54,810 bases of DNA from DATKHR01 sp035510155 (GTDB lineage Bacteria; Acidobacteriota; Vicinamibacteria; Vicinamibacterales; CAVVIG01). Made by a program: the position numbers and the translations under genes. The notes beneath the pieces were generated by a model. The model was not told the DNA's origin and ran no database searches. It saw only the letters and a program-made list of their open reading frames with translations. Within the stretch, counting starts at the first letter, position 1. Every line of letters starts with the position of its first letter. The DNA is taken from contig DATKHR010000318.1 of NCBI GenBank assembly GCA_035510155.1, positions 1 through 54,810 of the forward strand, in the 5' to 3' direction. Below are positions 42,758 to 50,524 of the stretch, one piece after another.

Positions 42758-42786
42758 TTGACATTACAGTCAGGACTTCCCACAAT
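42758..42786 (+). promoter_or_regulatory. Sigma70-type promoter upstream of the second DUF6152 gene
   Basis: TTGACA (42758-42763) and CACAAT (42781-42786) are 17 bases apart. Transcription would start near 42793, giving an 85-base leader before the ATG at 42878. The -35 lies in TTGACATTACAGT, nearly identical to TTGACATTAGAGT at 46192. The rest of the gap 42733-42877 shows no gene. Confidence 0.55.
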
Positions 42787-42877
42787 ATTGCCTGGCGGGT
42801 GGCGGACCCGGCACCCGAGGTGTGTTGTCCGCGGGAGAGACCCGTGGAGTGATCGCACTGTTCTGGAGGCGCATCCC

Positions 42878-43288
42878 ATGACGATGATGAAGGCAAAGCT
42901 CGCGGCGTTCTCCGTGCTCGTCTGTTTCGTTCTCGCGGCGCCGGGCGTCCTCGCGCATCATTCCTTCGCGGCGGAGTTCGACGCAATGAAGCCGCTCACG
43001 CTCAAGGGCATCGTGACGAAAATCGAATGGGCGAACCCCCACACCTATTTCTACATGGACGTGACGAGCCCGGACGGAAAGGTCGTGAACTGGGGCATGG
43101 AGATGGGCAGCCCGAACGGCCTGATGCGCGCCGGCTGGACGCGTAACACGCTGCACGTCGGCGACGAGGTCACCGTCGAGGGCGCGCAGGCCAAGGACGG
43201 CACCAACGTGGGCAACGCCCGCGCGGTCATCCTGTCCTCGACCGGCAAACGGCTGTTCGCGGCGTCGAGCCAGACCGAGACCCCTTAG
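42878..43288 (+). CDS. Secreted DUF6152-type protein (copy 2)
   Basis: The product is 136 aa from ATG 42878 with GGAGG eight bases upstream. A signal peptide is cleaved before AHHSFAAEF, giving a mature N-terminus with His-His as in copy 1 (23793-24170). The body follows the same pattern (LKGIVTKIEWANPHTYFYMDV, then MRAGWTRNTLHVGDEVTVEG), which suggests a small OB-like barrel. The function is unknown. The immediate neighbours are exported cytochromes and secreted acidobacterial proteins, and the recurring cytochrome-DUF6152 association suggests a redox or metal-related role. Confidence 0.82.
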   Translation: MTMMKAKLAAFSVLVCFVLAAPGVLAHHSFAAEFDAMKPLTLKGIVTKIEWANPHTYFYMDVTSPDGKVVNWGMEMGSPNGLMRAGWTRNTLHVGDEVTVEGAQAKDGTNVGNARAVILSSTGKRLFAASSQTETP

Positions 43289-43359
43289 TACTAAAACATT
43301 TCAGGGGCTGACGATCGCCACGGGTTGCGAACCATCGAGCTGAGTAAGGAGACGTTGCC

Positions 43360-44421
43360 GTGAATCGATTTCCTCGCGTGCTGCTCAGTTCGATGATCGC
43401 TGTCCCGTTTGCCGCTCTCCTCGCTGCAGCCTTCGTCGACGTCGGCGCTCAACAGCCTGCCGCCCAACAGCCCACTGCCCAACAGTCCGCCGGTCAGCCC
43501 GCTGCCCAGTCGCCCGACGCTCCGCCTCCGAGCGTTGGCCGCGGCCGTGGCCCATCCGGACCGCCGCAACCCACCCCACGCCTGCCGGACGGCACGCCGA
43601 ACCTCGGACGGGCTCCTGGTGAGAAAGGTGTGTGGAACGTCCCATACATTACGAACATGGGCGAGCGGATTGTGGAAGAAGACGGGAAGACATACGCCGA
43701 AAAGCATCCGCCGATGTTCGGTCGCGGGCGTGGGGCGCCGGGAGCGGCGGCGGGCTCAGGACGCGGTGACGCTCCGCTCGGCGGTGGGGAAGGCACGGCT
43801 GGCGGCGGCGGCCGCGCCGGCGCGAAGGCGGAGCCGCAGACGCCGTTCCAGCCGTGGGCAGCCGCGGTGTACAACTACAACTCGCGCAACAACTCGAAGT
43901 ACGACCCCGAAGGCTACTGCCTGCCGCCGGGCGGCCCGCGCCTGATGGCAACGCCGTATCCGATGGAGATCATCCAGCTGCCGGAGCAGAAGCGCATCAT
44001 CATGATCTTTGAAGGCGCGACGCACATCTGGCGCGAGATCTACATGGACGGACGGCCGCATCCGGAGGGGGACGCGCTCAACCCGACCTACCTCGGACAC
44101 TCGGTTGGCCACTGGGAAGGCGACACACTGGTCGTCGACGTGGTCGGCTTCAACGAGCAAACGTGGATGGACTACTTCGGGCACCCCCACACCGACATGC
44201 TCCACGTCGTCGAGAAGTTCTCTCGGCCGAACAAGAACACGCTTGCCTACGAGGCGCGGTACGACGATCCGGGTGCGTACACGAAGCCGTTCACGATTCG
44301 GTGGACCATCAATTGGAATCCGAACGGGGAGCTCACCGAGTACATCTGCCAGGAGAACAACAAGTACCTGCAGCGGCTCACCGATGACTTCGGCCAGCCG
44401 ATCTTCGGCAAGAAGCAGTGA
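43360..44421 (+). CDS. Secreted MDGRPHP-family protein with low-complexity N-terminus
   Basis: The product is 353 aa from GTG 43360 with AAGGAGA upstream. The signal peptide is followed by a Gln/Pro/Ala repeat region (residues about 30-50) and a Gly/Arg-rich stretch (about 125-155). The conserved C-terminal half has MDGRPHP, GHSVGHWEGDTLVVDVVGFN and DMLHVVEKFSRPN, the fullest form of the family pattern in this window. No enzyme motif is recognised. It ends six bases from a convergent small secreted protein gene. Confidence 0.8.
   Translation: MNRFPRVLLSSMIAVPFAALLAAAFVDVGAQQPAAQQPTAQQSAGQPAAQSPDAPPPSVGRGRGPSGPPQPTPRLPDGTPNLGRAPGEKGVWNVPYITNMGERIVEEDGKTYAEKHPPMFGRGRGAPGAAAGSGRGDAPLGGGEGTAGGGGRAGAKAEPQTPFQPWAAAVYNYNSRNNSKYDPEGYCLPPGGPRLMATPYPMEIIQLPEQKRIIMIFEGATHIWREIYMDGRPHPEGDALNPTYLGHSVGHWEGDTLVVDVVGFNEQTWMDYFGHPHTDMLHVVEKFSRPNKNTLAYEARYDDPGAYTKPFTIRWTINWNPNGELTEYICQENNKYLQRLTDDFGQPIFGKKQ
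43450..43509 (+). repeat. Imperfect 15-base tandem repeat inside the coding region
   Basis: About four units begin at 43450 with CAACAGCCTGCCGCC and CAACAGCCCACTGCC, then decay. They encode a QQPAA-like spacer after the signal peptide of the host gene. The repeat is in frame, so copy-number change would alter linker length only. Confidence 0.65.
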
Positions 44422-44427
44422 AGTCGT

Positions 44428-44829
44428 TCAGTTCCGCACCACTCTGAAGTCGCCCTTCTTGGCGCCCTCAATCCATGTGCCGCTGAGGATGCGCTGGTAG
44501 GCGCCGATGTTCTCGAGCTTGCCGTCGATCGTGTAGTGCACCGGCTGCCCCGCGGCGTCCTTGCCGTCGCCTTCGATGTGCACACCCCAGGTGTCTGGAT
44601 TGAGCGTCACGTTCTGCATGGCGACGGCCTTCGGGCCGGGATTGATTCTTCCGGTAATCGCCTTGCCGTCCCAGTCCATCTCGAGCACGACGTGCGTCCG
44701 GTTGTCTTTCGTCGGACCCCAGTCGCCGGTCCACGTGCCCTTCAACGGGTGACCGAACTGCGCGAGAGCCGGCCCGGCCATGAGCAACGCGACGAGCAAA
44801 GCCGACACGCGACCGAGCGCGACTCGCAT
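44428..44829 (-). CDS. Small secreted hypothetical protein
   Basis: The product is 133 aa from ATG 44829 with AAGGAGA upstream. A signal peptide ends in ALAQ, followed by an all-beta domain (LKGTWTGDWGP, THVVLEMDWDGKAITGRINPG, GTWIEGAKKGDFRVVRN). This looks like a lipocalin-like or DUF-type barrel of the kind used to bind small ligands in Acidobacteriota. I recognise no catalytic residues. It is the only minus-strand gene in this stretch, convergent with 43360-44421 and divergent from the cytochrome at 44954. Confidence 0.7.
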   Translation of the reverse strand: MRVALGRVSALLVALLMAGPALAQFGHPLKGTWTGDWGPTKDNRTHVVLEMDWDGKAITGRINPGPKAVAMQNVTLNPDTWGVHIEGDGKDAAGQPVHYTIDGKLENIGAYQRILSGTWIEGAKKGDFRVVRN

Positions 44830-44930
44830 CGAGGTCTCCTTCTTGGGAGCCTTACTCTATACCGACTGGAATTGATCTGCCATATCAAGATACCATCTGG
44901 CGCTCTCGGGTGCGTGATAGGGGAGGCGAC

Positions 44931-44957
44931 ATGAACCGTGGAAGGGAGACGACATGA
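44931..44957 (+). CDS. Candidate leader peptide (8 aa) coupled to the cytochrome gene
   Basis: ATG at 44931 follows a GGGGAGG site and opens an 8-codon frame (MNRGRETT). Its TGA overlaps the ATG of the cytochrome gene (44954) as ATGA. The initiation region GGGAGGCGACATGAAC (44921-44936) is repeated with one mismatch 23 bases later at the real start. It may be a coupled leader or simply a duplicated start region. Confidence 0.4.
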   Translation: MNRGRETT

Positions 44958-46135
44958 ACGTCGGCGGTTGGCGAATGCATCTTGTCGTCGCCGGGCTGGC
45001 GGGTGTCTGGCTGAACGCTCTGCTCATGTCGGCCGGTGCGCAGACCACTCGGCCGAGTCAGGGAGGAGCCAGCGTTCCCGCGTCGGCAGGGGGAAAGAAA
45101 GCGGGTGAGTTCTTCAAGAACGTCACGACCGGTCCGCTGAAAGAGCTGAGCGTCGACGATTTCCTTGCGAGCATGGGCCTCATCTCGGCCAACCTGGGCA
45201 TCGACTGTGCGGACTGTCATCCGAACGCCGGGACCGACAAAGCGGATTTCGTGGTCGACACGCCGCGAAAGATCGCCGCTCGGCGGATGGTGGAGATGGT
45301 GGTCGGCATCAACCGCACCAACTTCGGCGGCGTGCAGCGTGTGACCTGCTGGACGTGCCACCACGGCCGCATCACGCCCGCGACGACGATTTCCCTGGAT
45401 GCGTGGTACGAGACGCCCAACATGGAGCTCGATGACACGGTGCGCCACGAGAACGACCTGCCGACGGCCGATGCGGTTCTCGACAAATACATTCAAGCCC
45501 GCGGCGGCGCCCAACGCCTGGCCGGTCTCACCAGCTTTATCGCGACCGGCAGCGCCCTGGGCTACGGCGACTTGGGGGGCAACGCCGAGTTCACCATGTT
45601 CGCGAAAACACCCGATCAGCGCACAATTCTGATCACGTACCAGGGCCATCCCGAGCGTCCCGCGAGCAGTTGGGCCTTCGACGGGCACACCGGTTGGATC
45701 AAGACGCCAAGAGGCCTCTTCGGTGATTACGAGCTGGCCGGAGGCGAGTTGGACGGCGCCAAGCTCGAGGCGCAACTGGCCTTTCCCGGGCAGATCAAGC
45801 AGGCCCTCGCCAATTGGCGCGGCGCCGCGACTCGGAGCATCGGTGACCGCGATTTCCTCGTCGTTCAAGGAAGCGGTCCGAAAGGCTTTCTTGCAACGTT
45901 GTACTTCGACCCCGCCAGCGGCCTGCTGTCGCGGCTGGTGCGCTACGGCCCCTCGCCGATTGGACGCATGCCGACACAGATCGACTACGGCGACTACCGA
46001 GACGTGAACGGCATCAGGTTCCCGTTCGAATACAAGTTCACGTGGCTGGACGGCCGTTACACCGCGAAGTTGAACAAGATTGAAACGAACGTGCCGATCG
46101 ATTCGGCCAAGTTCGGGAGGCCCTCTGCCAGGTAG
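44954..46135 (+). CDS. Exported dihaem cytochrome, reaction-centre cytochrome c subunit family (copy 2)
   Basis: The product is 393 aa from ATG 44954 with a GGGAG site. After the signal peptide come haem sites CADCH and CWTCHHG near residues 80 and 135, separated by the ARRMVEMVVGINRTNFGG helix. The C-terminal beta domain (ALANWRGAATRSI, MPTQIDYGDYRDVNGIRFPF) aligns along its length with the 22631-23755 protein. It probably transfers electrons in the periplasm. A tiny coupled open frame precedes it, and the TonB receptor gene follows 164 bases later behind its own promoter. Confidence 0.86.
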   Translation: MNVGGWRMHLVVAGLAGVWLNALLMSAGAQTTRPSQGGASVPASAGGKKAGEFFKNVTTGPLKELSVDDFLASMGLISANLGIDCADCHPNAGTDKADFVVDTPRKIAARRMVEMVVGINRTNFGGVQRVTCWTCHHGRITPATTISLDAWYETPNMELDDTVRHENDLPTADAVLDKYIQARGGAQRLAGLTSFIATGSALGYGDLGGNAEFTMFAKTPDQRTILITYQGHPERPASSWAFDGHTGWIKTPRGLFGDYELAGGELDGAKLEAQLAFPGQIKQALANWRGAATRSIGDRDFLVVQGSGPKGFLATLYFDPASGLLSRLVRYGPSPIGRMPTQIDYGDYRDVNGIRFPFEYKFTWLDGRYTAKLNKIETNVPIDSAKFGRPSAR

Positions 46136-46191
46136 AAAGATCCGATTCTTTGGAGACGCCGGCTAAATCGAGCGCCAGGCTCGAAGTTTTC

Positions 46192-46221
46192 TTGACATTA
46201 GAGTGACGCCTCGTTTACAAG
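46192..46221 (+). promoter_or_regulatory. Sigma70-type promoter for the TonB receptor
   Basis: TTGACA (46192-46197) is followed 18 bases later by TACAAG (46216-46221), predicting a start near 46228 and a leader of about 72 bases to the ATG at 46300. The -35 is embedded in TTGACATTAGAGT, close to the element at 42758. Nothing else is recognised in 46136-46299. Confidence 0.55.
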
Positions 46222-46299
46222 CTGTTACCGTATCTCAGTGTGGAATGTCAGTCTTTGGTATCCGTTCTGAGGGGGGAAAGCTCGAAGGAGGGGTCTCCA

Positions 46300-49200
46300 A
46301 TGCGCGCTCTCGCAAAAATTGCGGTCGTGCTCGTGTTCACGGCGTTGGCGCCGGCAGCGGCATTTGCCCAAGCCACGATAACCGGAACGGTCAAGGACGT
46401 ATCCGGGGCCGTCCTGCCAGGGGTGACAGTGGAAGTCTCGAGTCCCGCCCTCATCGAGCGGGTCCGGACGGCGACCACCGACGGCGCCGGGCTGTATCGC
46501 ATTGTCGATCTGCGGCCGGGCACCTATTCGATGACCGTGTCGTTGCCGGGGTTCGCCACGGTCAAGCGCGACGACATCGAAGTGACGGGCACGGCGACGT
46601 TCACGATCCCCATCGAGCTGAAGGTCGGCGAAGTGCAGGAGACCGTCACGGTCATCAGCGCGTCTCCCGTCGTCGACCTGCAGAACACGCGGCGGGAGAC
46701 CGTGATCAACGCCAACTCCATTGAGACGCTGCCGGCGACGCGCGCGTACGGGTCGGTACTGAACGCAATGCCCGGCATGACCGTCGACAACAACGGGCAG
46801 GCCTTGACGCCGACGATGACGTTCTTCAGCGCGCATGGCGGCAGGACCAACGAAGGGCGCATGTCGATCAACGGCATGACAGTGGCGGCTGCGTTCAACG
46901 GCGGCGGCGTCTCCTCCCTGACCTATGACACCGCCAATGTCGACGAGGTAGCGGTACTGGTCTCGGGCGGCCTTGGCGAGAACGAGACGGGCGGTCCGAC
47001 GATGAACCTCGTGCCCAAATCGGGCGGCAACAAGTACGCCGGACAGGTGTTCTTCAACACGGCCGGCAACTGGTCGCGCGGCGACAACATCGACGCCAAT
47101 CTGCGCGCCCAGGGCATCACGAGAGGGCCCGGCATCGAGAACGCCCACGACCTGAGCGGCTCGCTCGGTGGCCCCATCATGAAAGACAGACTGTGGTTCT
47201 ACGGCACGTATCGGAACTATCAGACGACGTCCGGCGTGTCGGGCATCCTCGGCGTCAACAGGTATGCGGGCGATGCGTCGCACTGGGACTACTCGGCGGA
47301 CAGCAGCGTCGAGCCGCGACTCGTGCAAGGCCGCAACATCTGGGCGGCGCGCGGCACCGCGCAGATCGGCGACAAGAATCGCGTGATGTTCTCGCAGGAG
47401 AATCAGTATCGCTGCGAGGGCTCGACGCTGACGCCCAGCGGCCAGGGGTGTAACGTTCGCGGCGCGAACTGGATCGCGCTCGGCTCGACCACCCAGTCCC
47501 CGGAGTCGAACACCGGCTACTTCGATTTCCCGTACTGGGTGACGCAGGCGACGTGGACGTCGACGCTCACCAACAGGTTGATGGCCGAGGCCGGGTTCTC
47601 GAGGTTTGCCTACCACCACGCGGGCGGGCCAGGACAAGTGCCGCCCGACGGCATCCTCAACCTGATCCCGGTGACGGAGCAATTGTCCCTCGACGGGCAC
47701 CCTGCGGGCTTCACGTATCGAGGGTTGTCGTCCTATCAGAGCAACTTCGGCAATCCGAACAACTGGCGCGCGTCCCTGTCCTATGTCAGTGGGGCGCACA
47801 ACATGAAGTTCGGGTACCAAGGCGCCTACTTGAAGGCGGATGCCGAATACGACGCCAACAATTCCCAGATGTCGTACACCTTCAACAATCACCAGCCCGT
47901 GTCTTTCACCTATCGTCTGCCGGCGTTCCAGACCGCCGATCGCACGCGCGTCACGGCGTTTTTCGCCCAGGACACGTGGACGCACGATCGGCTCACCCTG
48001 CAGGGAGCGCTCCGCTTCGACCAGGCGTCGAGCTTCAGCCCTTCCGAGCACAACGGGACGACACAAACCTCGGTGTTCAACCCCGCGCCGATCACGCTTC
48101 CGTACACGGACGGCGTGCACTCGTATCGCGACATCTCCCCTCGCGTCGGCGTCGCCTACGATCTGTTCGGCAATGGCAAGACGGCGATCAAGTTCAACTA
48201 CGGCCGCTTCCTTGGTCCGGCGACCAACGACACGATCTACACGTCGAACAATCCCGCGAACGGGATCGTGGGCTATAACACGACGACGGTCACACGCAGT
48301 TGGACGGACACGAATCGCAACTACATCGTCGACTGCGACCTCAACAATCCTGCCGCGCAGGTGACGCCAGGCGGCGACACGTGCGGCGCCGTGACCGGGA
48401 ACTCCTTGAACTTCGGCAAGCCCGGAAGCTCGACCAAGGTGAATCCCGCGCTCCTGAGCGGCTGGGGGGTGCGCCCGACGGACTCACAGTTGGGGATCAA
48501 CCTTCAGCAGGAGCTGGCGCCGCGCGTCGCCCTGGATGTGGGATACAACCGGCGGTGGTGGAACAACTTCACCGTCATGTACAACCAGGCTGTGACTCCA
48601 TCGGACTACCAACCGTGGACGATCAACGCGCCGGTCGACTCGAGGCTGCCCGGTGGCGGCGGCTATCCGATCACGGTCTACACGCTGACGCAAGCGGCGG
48701 CTCTGCGGCCCGCGCAGAACTACATCACGTTCGAGACCGACCTCGGACCGGCGCGGATCAATTACTGGCACGGCGTCGATGCCACGGTGACCGCTCGCCT
48801 CAGCAGAGGGACGACGTTCCAGTTCGGGACGACGACGGGACGCGCCATCAGCGATACGTGCGCCAGCATTCTCAACGCGAACAGTCCGGATCCGCGGTTC
48901 TGCCGCCAAGTCGATCCGTTTCAGACGACGTTGCGAGGGTTTGGGTCGTACATCATTCCCAAAGTAGATGTCCAGATCAGCGCGACAATTCGCTCGCAGC
49001 CGTCGCTTATCTTCGGCCTCAACAACCCGACGATTTTCGTTGGCAACTCGACGACCGGGATTATTCCGAGCAATCCGTCGGGCGCGAATTGGCTGGTGCC
49101 GAACACTGTCGTGCAGAGTATCCTCGGCCGGCTCCCGCCAGGCGGCCTGCCGAACGGCAACACGGTCGTGCCGCTGCTCGACAACACGAACCGGATTTCG

Positions 49201-49437
49201 CCATTCGGCCGCAGGAATCAGCTCGATATGCGGTTTGCGAAAGTCTTGCGATTCGGGCGCACGCGCAGCGAAGTCGGCATCGACCTGCAGAACATCTTCA
49301 ACGCGAACTACGGGCCTGACACGTTTAGCTACGAGTCGACGTACTCCTACACACAGCCGAACGGCGGAACGTGGCTCAACCAGACGGCGCTTCTCACGCC
49401 GCGCTTTGCCCGGCTCAACGTGACGTTCAATTTCTAG
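46300..49437 (+). CDS. TonB-dependent receptor with carboxypeptidase-regulatory domain (Oar-like)
   Basis: The product is 1045 aa from ATG 46300 with GAAGGAGG upstream. A signal peptide ends in AFAQ. Residues about 22-105 form the carboxypeptidase-regulatory beta domain (ITGTVKDVSGAVLPGVTVEV, DLRPGTYSMTVSLPGFA). A plug follows (about 115-230, SIETLPATRAYGSVLNAMPGM), and then the barrel to the terminal Phe (RLNVTFNF). It is an outer-membrane transporter for an unknown large ligand, of the same type as the truncated receptor at the start of the window. It has its own promoter and ends 25 bases before a strong hairpin. Confidence 0.92.
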   Translation: MRALAKIAVVLVFTALAPAAAFAQATITGTVKDVSGAVLPGVTVEVSSPALIERVRTATTDGAGLYRIVDLRPGTYSMTVSLPGFATVKRDDIEVTGTATFTIPIELKVGEVQETVTVISASPVVDLQNTRRETVINANSIETLPATRAYGSVLNAMPGMTVDNNGQALTPTMTFFSAHGGRTNEGRMSINGMTVAAAFNGGGVSSLTYDTANVDEVAVLVSGGLGENETGGPTMNLVPKSGGNKYAGQVFFNTAGNWSRGDNIDANLRAQGITRGPGIENAHDLSGSLGGPIMKDRLWFYGTYRNYQTTSGVSGILGVNRYAGDASHWDYSADSSVEPRLVQGRNIWAARGTAQIGDKNRVMFSQENQYRCEGSTLTPSGQGCNVRGANWIALGSTTQSPESNTGYFDFPYWVTQATWTSTLTNRLMAEAGFSRFAYHHAGGPGQVPPDGILNLIPVTEQLSLDGHPAGFTYRGLSSYQSNFGNPNNWRASLSYVSGAHNMKFGYQGAYLKADAEYDANNSQMSYTFNNHQPVSFTYRLPAFQTADRTRVTAFFAQDTWTHDRLTLQGALRFDQASSFSPSEHNGTTQTSVFNPAPITLPYTDGVHSYRDISPRVGVAYDLFGNGKTAIKFNYGRFLGPATNDTIYTSNNPANGIVGYNTTTVTRSWTDTNRNYIVDCDLNNPAAQVTPGGDTCGAVTGNSLNFGKPGSSTKVNPALLSGWGVRPTDSQLGINLQQELAPRVALDVGYNRRWWNNFTVMYNQAVTPSDYQPWTINAPVDSRLPGGGGYPITVYTLTQAAALRPAQNYITFETDLGPARINYWHGVDATVTARLSRGTTFQFGTTTGRAISDTCASILNANSPDPRFCRQVDPFQTTLRGFGSYIIPKVDVQISATIRSQPSLIFGLNNPTIFVGNSTTGIIPSNPSGANWLVPNTVVQSILGRLPPGGLPNGNTVVPLLDNTNRISPFGRRNQLDMRFAKVLRFGRTRSEVGIDLQNIFNANYGPDTFSYESTYSYTQPNGGTWLNQTALLTPRFARLNVTFNF

Positions 49438-49461
49438 GCGCGGCACGATCGCGAAAGGAGG

Positions 49462-49486
49462 GTCCGGGGGGCGACGCCCTCCGGAC
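49462..49486. terminator. Bidirectional hairpin terminator
   Basis: An 11-base-pair stem (49462-49472 with 49476-49486, one G-U wobble) closes a GAC triloop and is followed by TTGT. It lies between the convergent TonB receptor (stop 49437) and the aldo/keto reductase (stop codon at 49490-49492), so it can serve both. The U-tract is weak. Confidence 0.7.
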
Positions 49487-49489
49487 TTG

Positions 49490-50476
49490 TCAATCGAGGA
49501 GCTTCATGCTCTCCGGCGGGTAGCGGTCTCCGGCGGCGCTTCCGACCGGAAACAGTCGGTCGAGCGCGGCGGCCTCGTCTGAAGTGATTGGCACGGAGGC
49601 CGCCCGAACGTTGTCCTCGAGGTAACGCCGCTGCTTCGTGCCCGGGATCGGCACGATGTCGGCGCCTTTGGAAAGGACCCAGGCCAGCGCGAGCTGGGGC
49701 GGCGTGCACCCTTTCGTGCGCGCGAGGCCGTTGAATCGGTCGAGGGCCGTCAGGTTGCGTTCGAGGTTTGCGCCCTGAAAACGGGGCAGGCCGCGACGCA
49801 CATCGCCGGCCGCAATGGCGGCCGCTTCGCGGACTGCACCGGCAAAGAAGCCGCGGCCGAGCGGGCTGAACGGTACGAAGCCAATCCCGAGCTCGCGGCA
49901 GACGGGAAGGACGCGGGTCTCCGGCTCGCGCGTCCACAGCGAGTACTCGCTCTGAAGGGCGGCAATCGAGTGCGTGGCGTGCGCACGGCGGATGTTGTCC
50001 GGGCCGGCTTCCGACAGGCCCAGAAAACGCACTTTGCCTTCGCGCACGAGCCCGGCCATCGCGCCGACGGTCTCTTCGATCGGCACGTTGGAATCCACGC
50101 GATGGAGGTAATACAGGTCGATGACGTCGATGCCGAGGCGCTCCAAGCTCGCCTCCAAGCAGGCGCGGACGCGTTCGGGGCGCGCGTCGACAGCTGTCGC
50201 AGGCCCCGACGCGCTCGGCACGAGGCCGAACTTCGTGGCGAGAACGACGGCGGCCCGACGGTCGCGGATGGCGCGGCCGACCAGCCGCTCGTTGCCGCCC
50301 TTGCCGTACGCGTCCGCGGTGTCGATGAGCGTCACGCCCAGATCGAGCGCCGCGTGAATCGTCCGCACCGACTCGTCATCATCGGGGGGGCCGTAGCTCT
50401 GCGACATCCCCATACAGCCCAATCCGATCGCGCCGACCTTCAGCCCGCTCCGGCCCAACTCGCGTGTCTGCATCAT
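49490..50476 (-). CDS. Aldo/keto reductase
   Basis: The product is 328 aa, typical of the AKR (beta/alpha)8 family. The catalytic Asp and Tyr are in LIDTADAYGKG, the Lys in LATKFG and the His in YYLHRVD. The NADPH-binding end is IVPIPGTKQRRYLEDN. It is cytoplasmic with no signal peptide. The closest named group is the YajO/AKR13-like oxidoreductases, which reduce varied aldehydes. ATG 50476 and 50473 are both possible starts. It is divergent from the cytochrome/PQQ dehydrogenase cluster; an aldehyde-reducing role beside an alcohol oxidation system is plausible but unproven. Confidence 0.88.
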   Translation of the reverse strand: MMQTRELGRSGLKVGAIGLGCMGMSQSYGPPDDDESVRTIHAALDLGVTLIDTADAYGKGGNERLVGRAIRDRRAAVVLATKFGLVPSASGPATAVDARPERVRACLEASLERLGIDVIDLYYLHRVDSNVPIEETVGAMAGLVREGKVRFLGLSEAGPDNIRRAHATHSIAALQSEYSLWTREPETRVLPVCRELGIGFVPFSPLGRGFFAGAVREAAAIAAGDVRRGLPRFQGANLERNLTALDRFNGLARTKGCTPPQLALAWVLSKGADIVPIPGTKQRRYLEDNVRAASVPITSDEAAALDRLFPVGSAAGDRYPPESMKLLD

Positions 50477-50486
50477 GTCCGTAAGA

Positions 50487-50516
50487 TTACAACTGCGGCG
50501 CGCGCTGGACTAGAAT
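50487..50516 (+). promoter_or_regulatory. Candidate promoter for the cytochrome/PQQ dehydrogenase operon
   Basis: TAGAAT (50511-50516) is a good -10. A weak -35 (TTACAA, 50487-50492) lies 18 bases upstream. The start would be near 50523, only two bases before the ATG at 50525, so the mRNA may be almost leaderless; no ribosome-binding site is seen. Confidence 0.4.
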
Positions 50517-50524
50517 CGAGCGGC

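Noticed and set aside
22631..46135. Phototrophy, suggested by reaction-centre cytochrome-like proteins
   Set aside because: No reaction-centre core, bacteriochlorophyll or antenna gene is present; this cytochrome family is widespread in non-phototrophic Acidobacteriota.
46225..48120. A 631-codon minus-strand frame inside the TonB receptor
   Set aside because: It is the antisense shadow of a strongly supported receptor gene with low-complexity Arg-rich composition.
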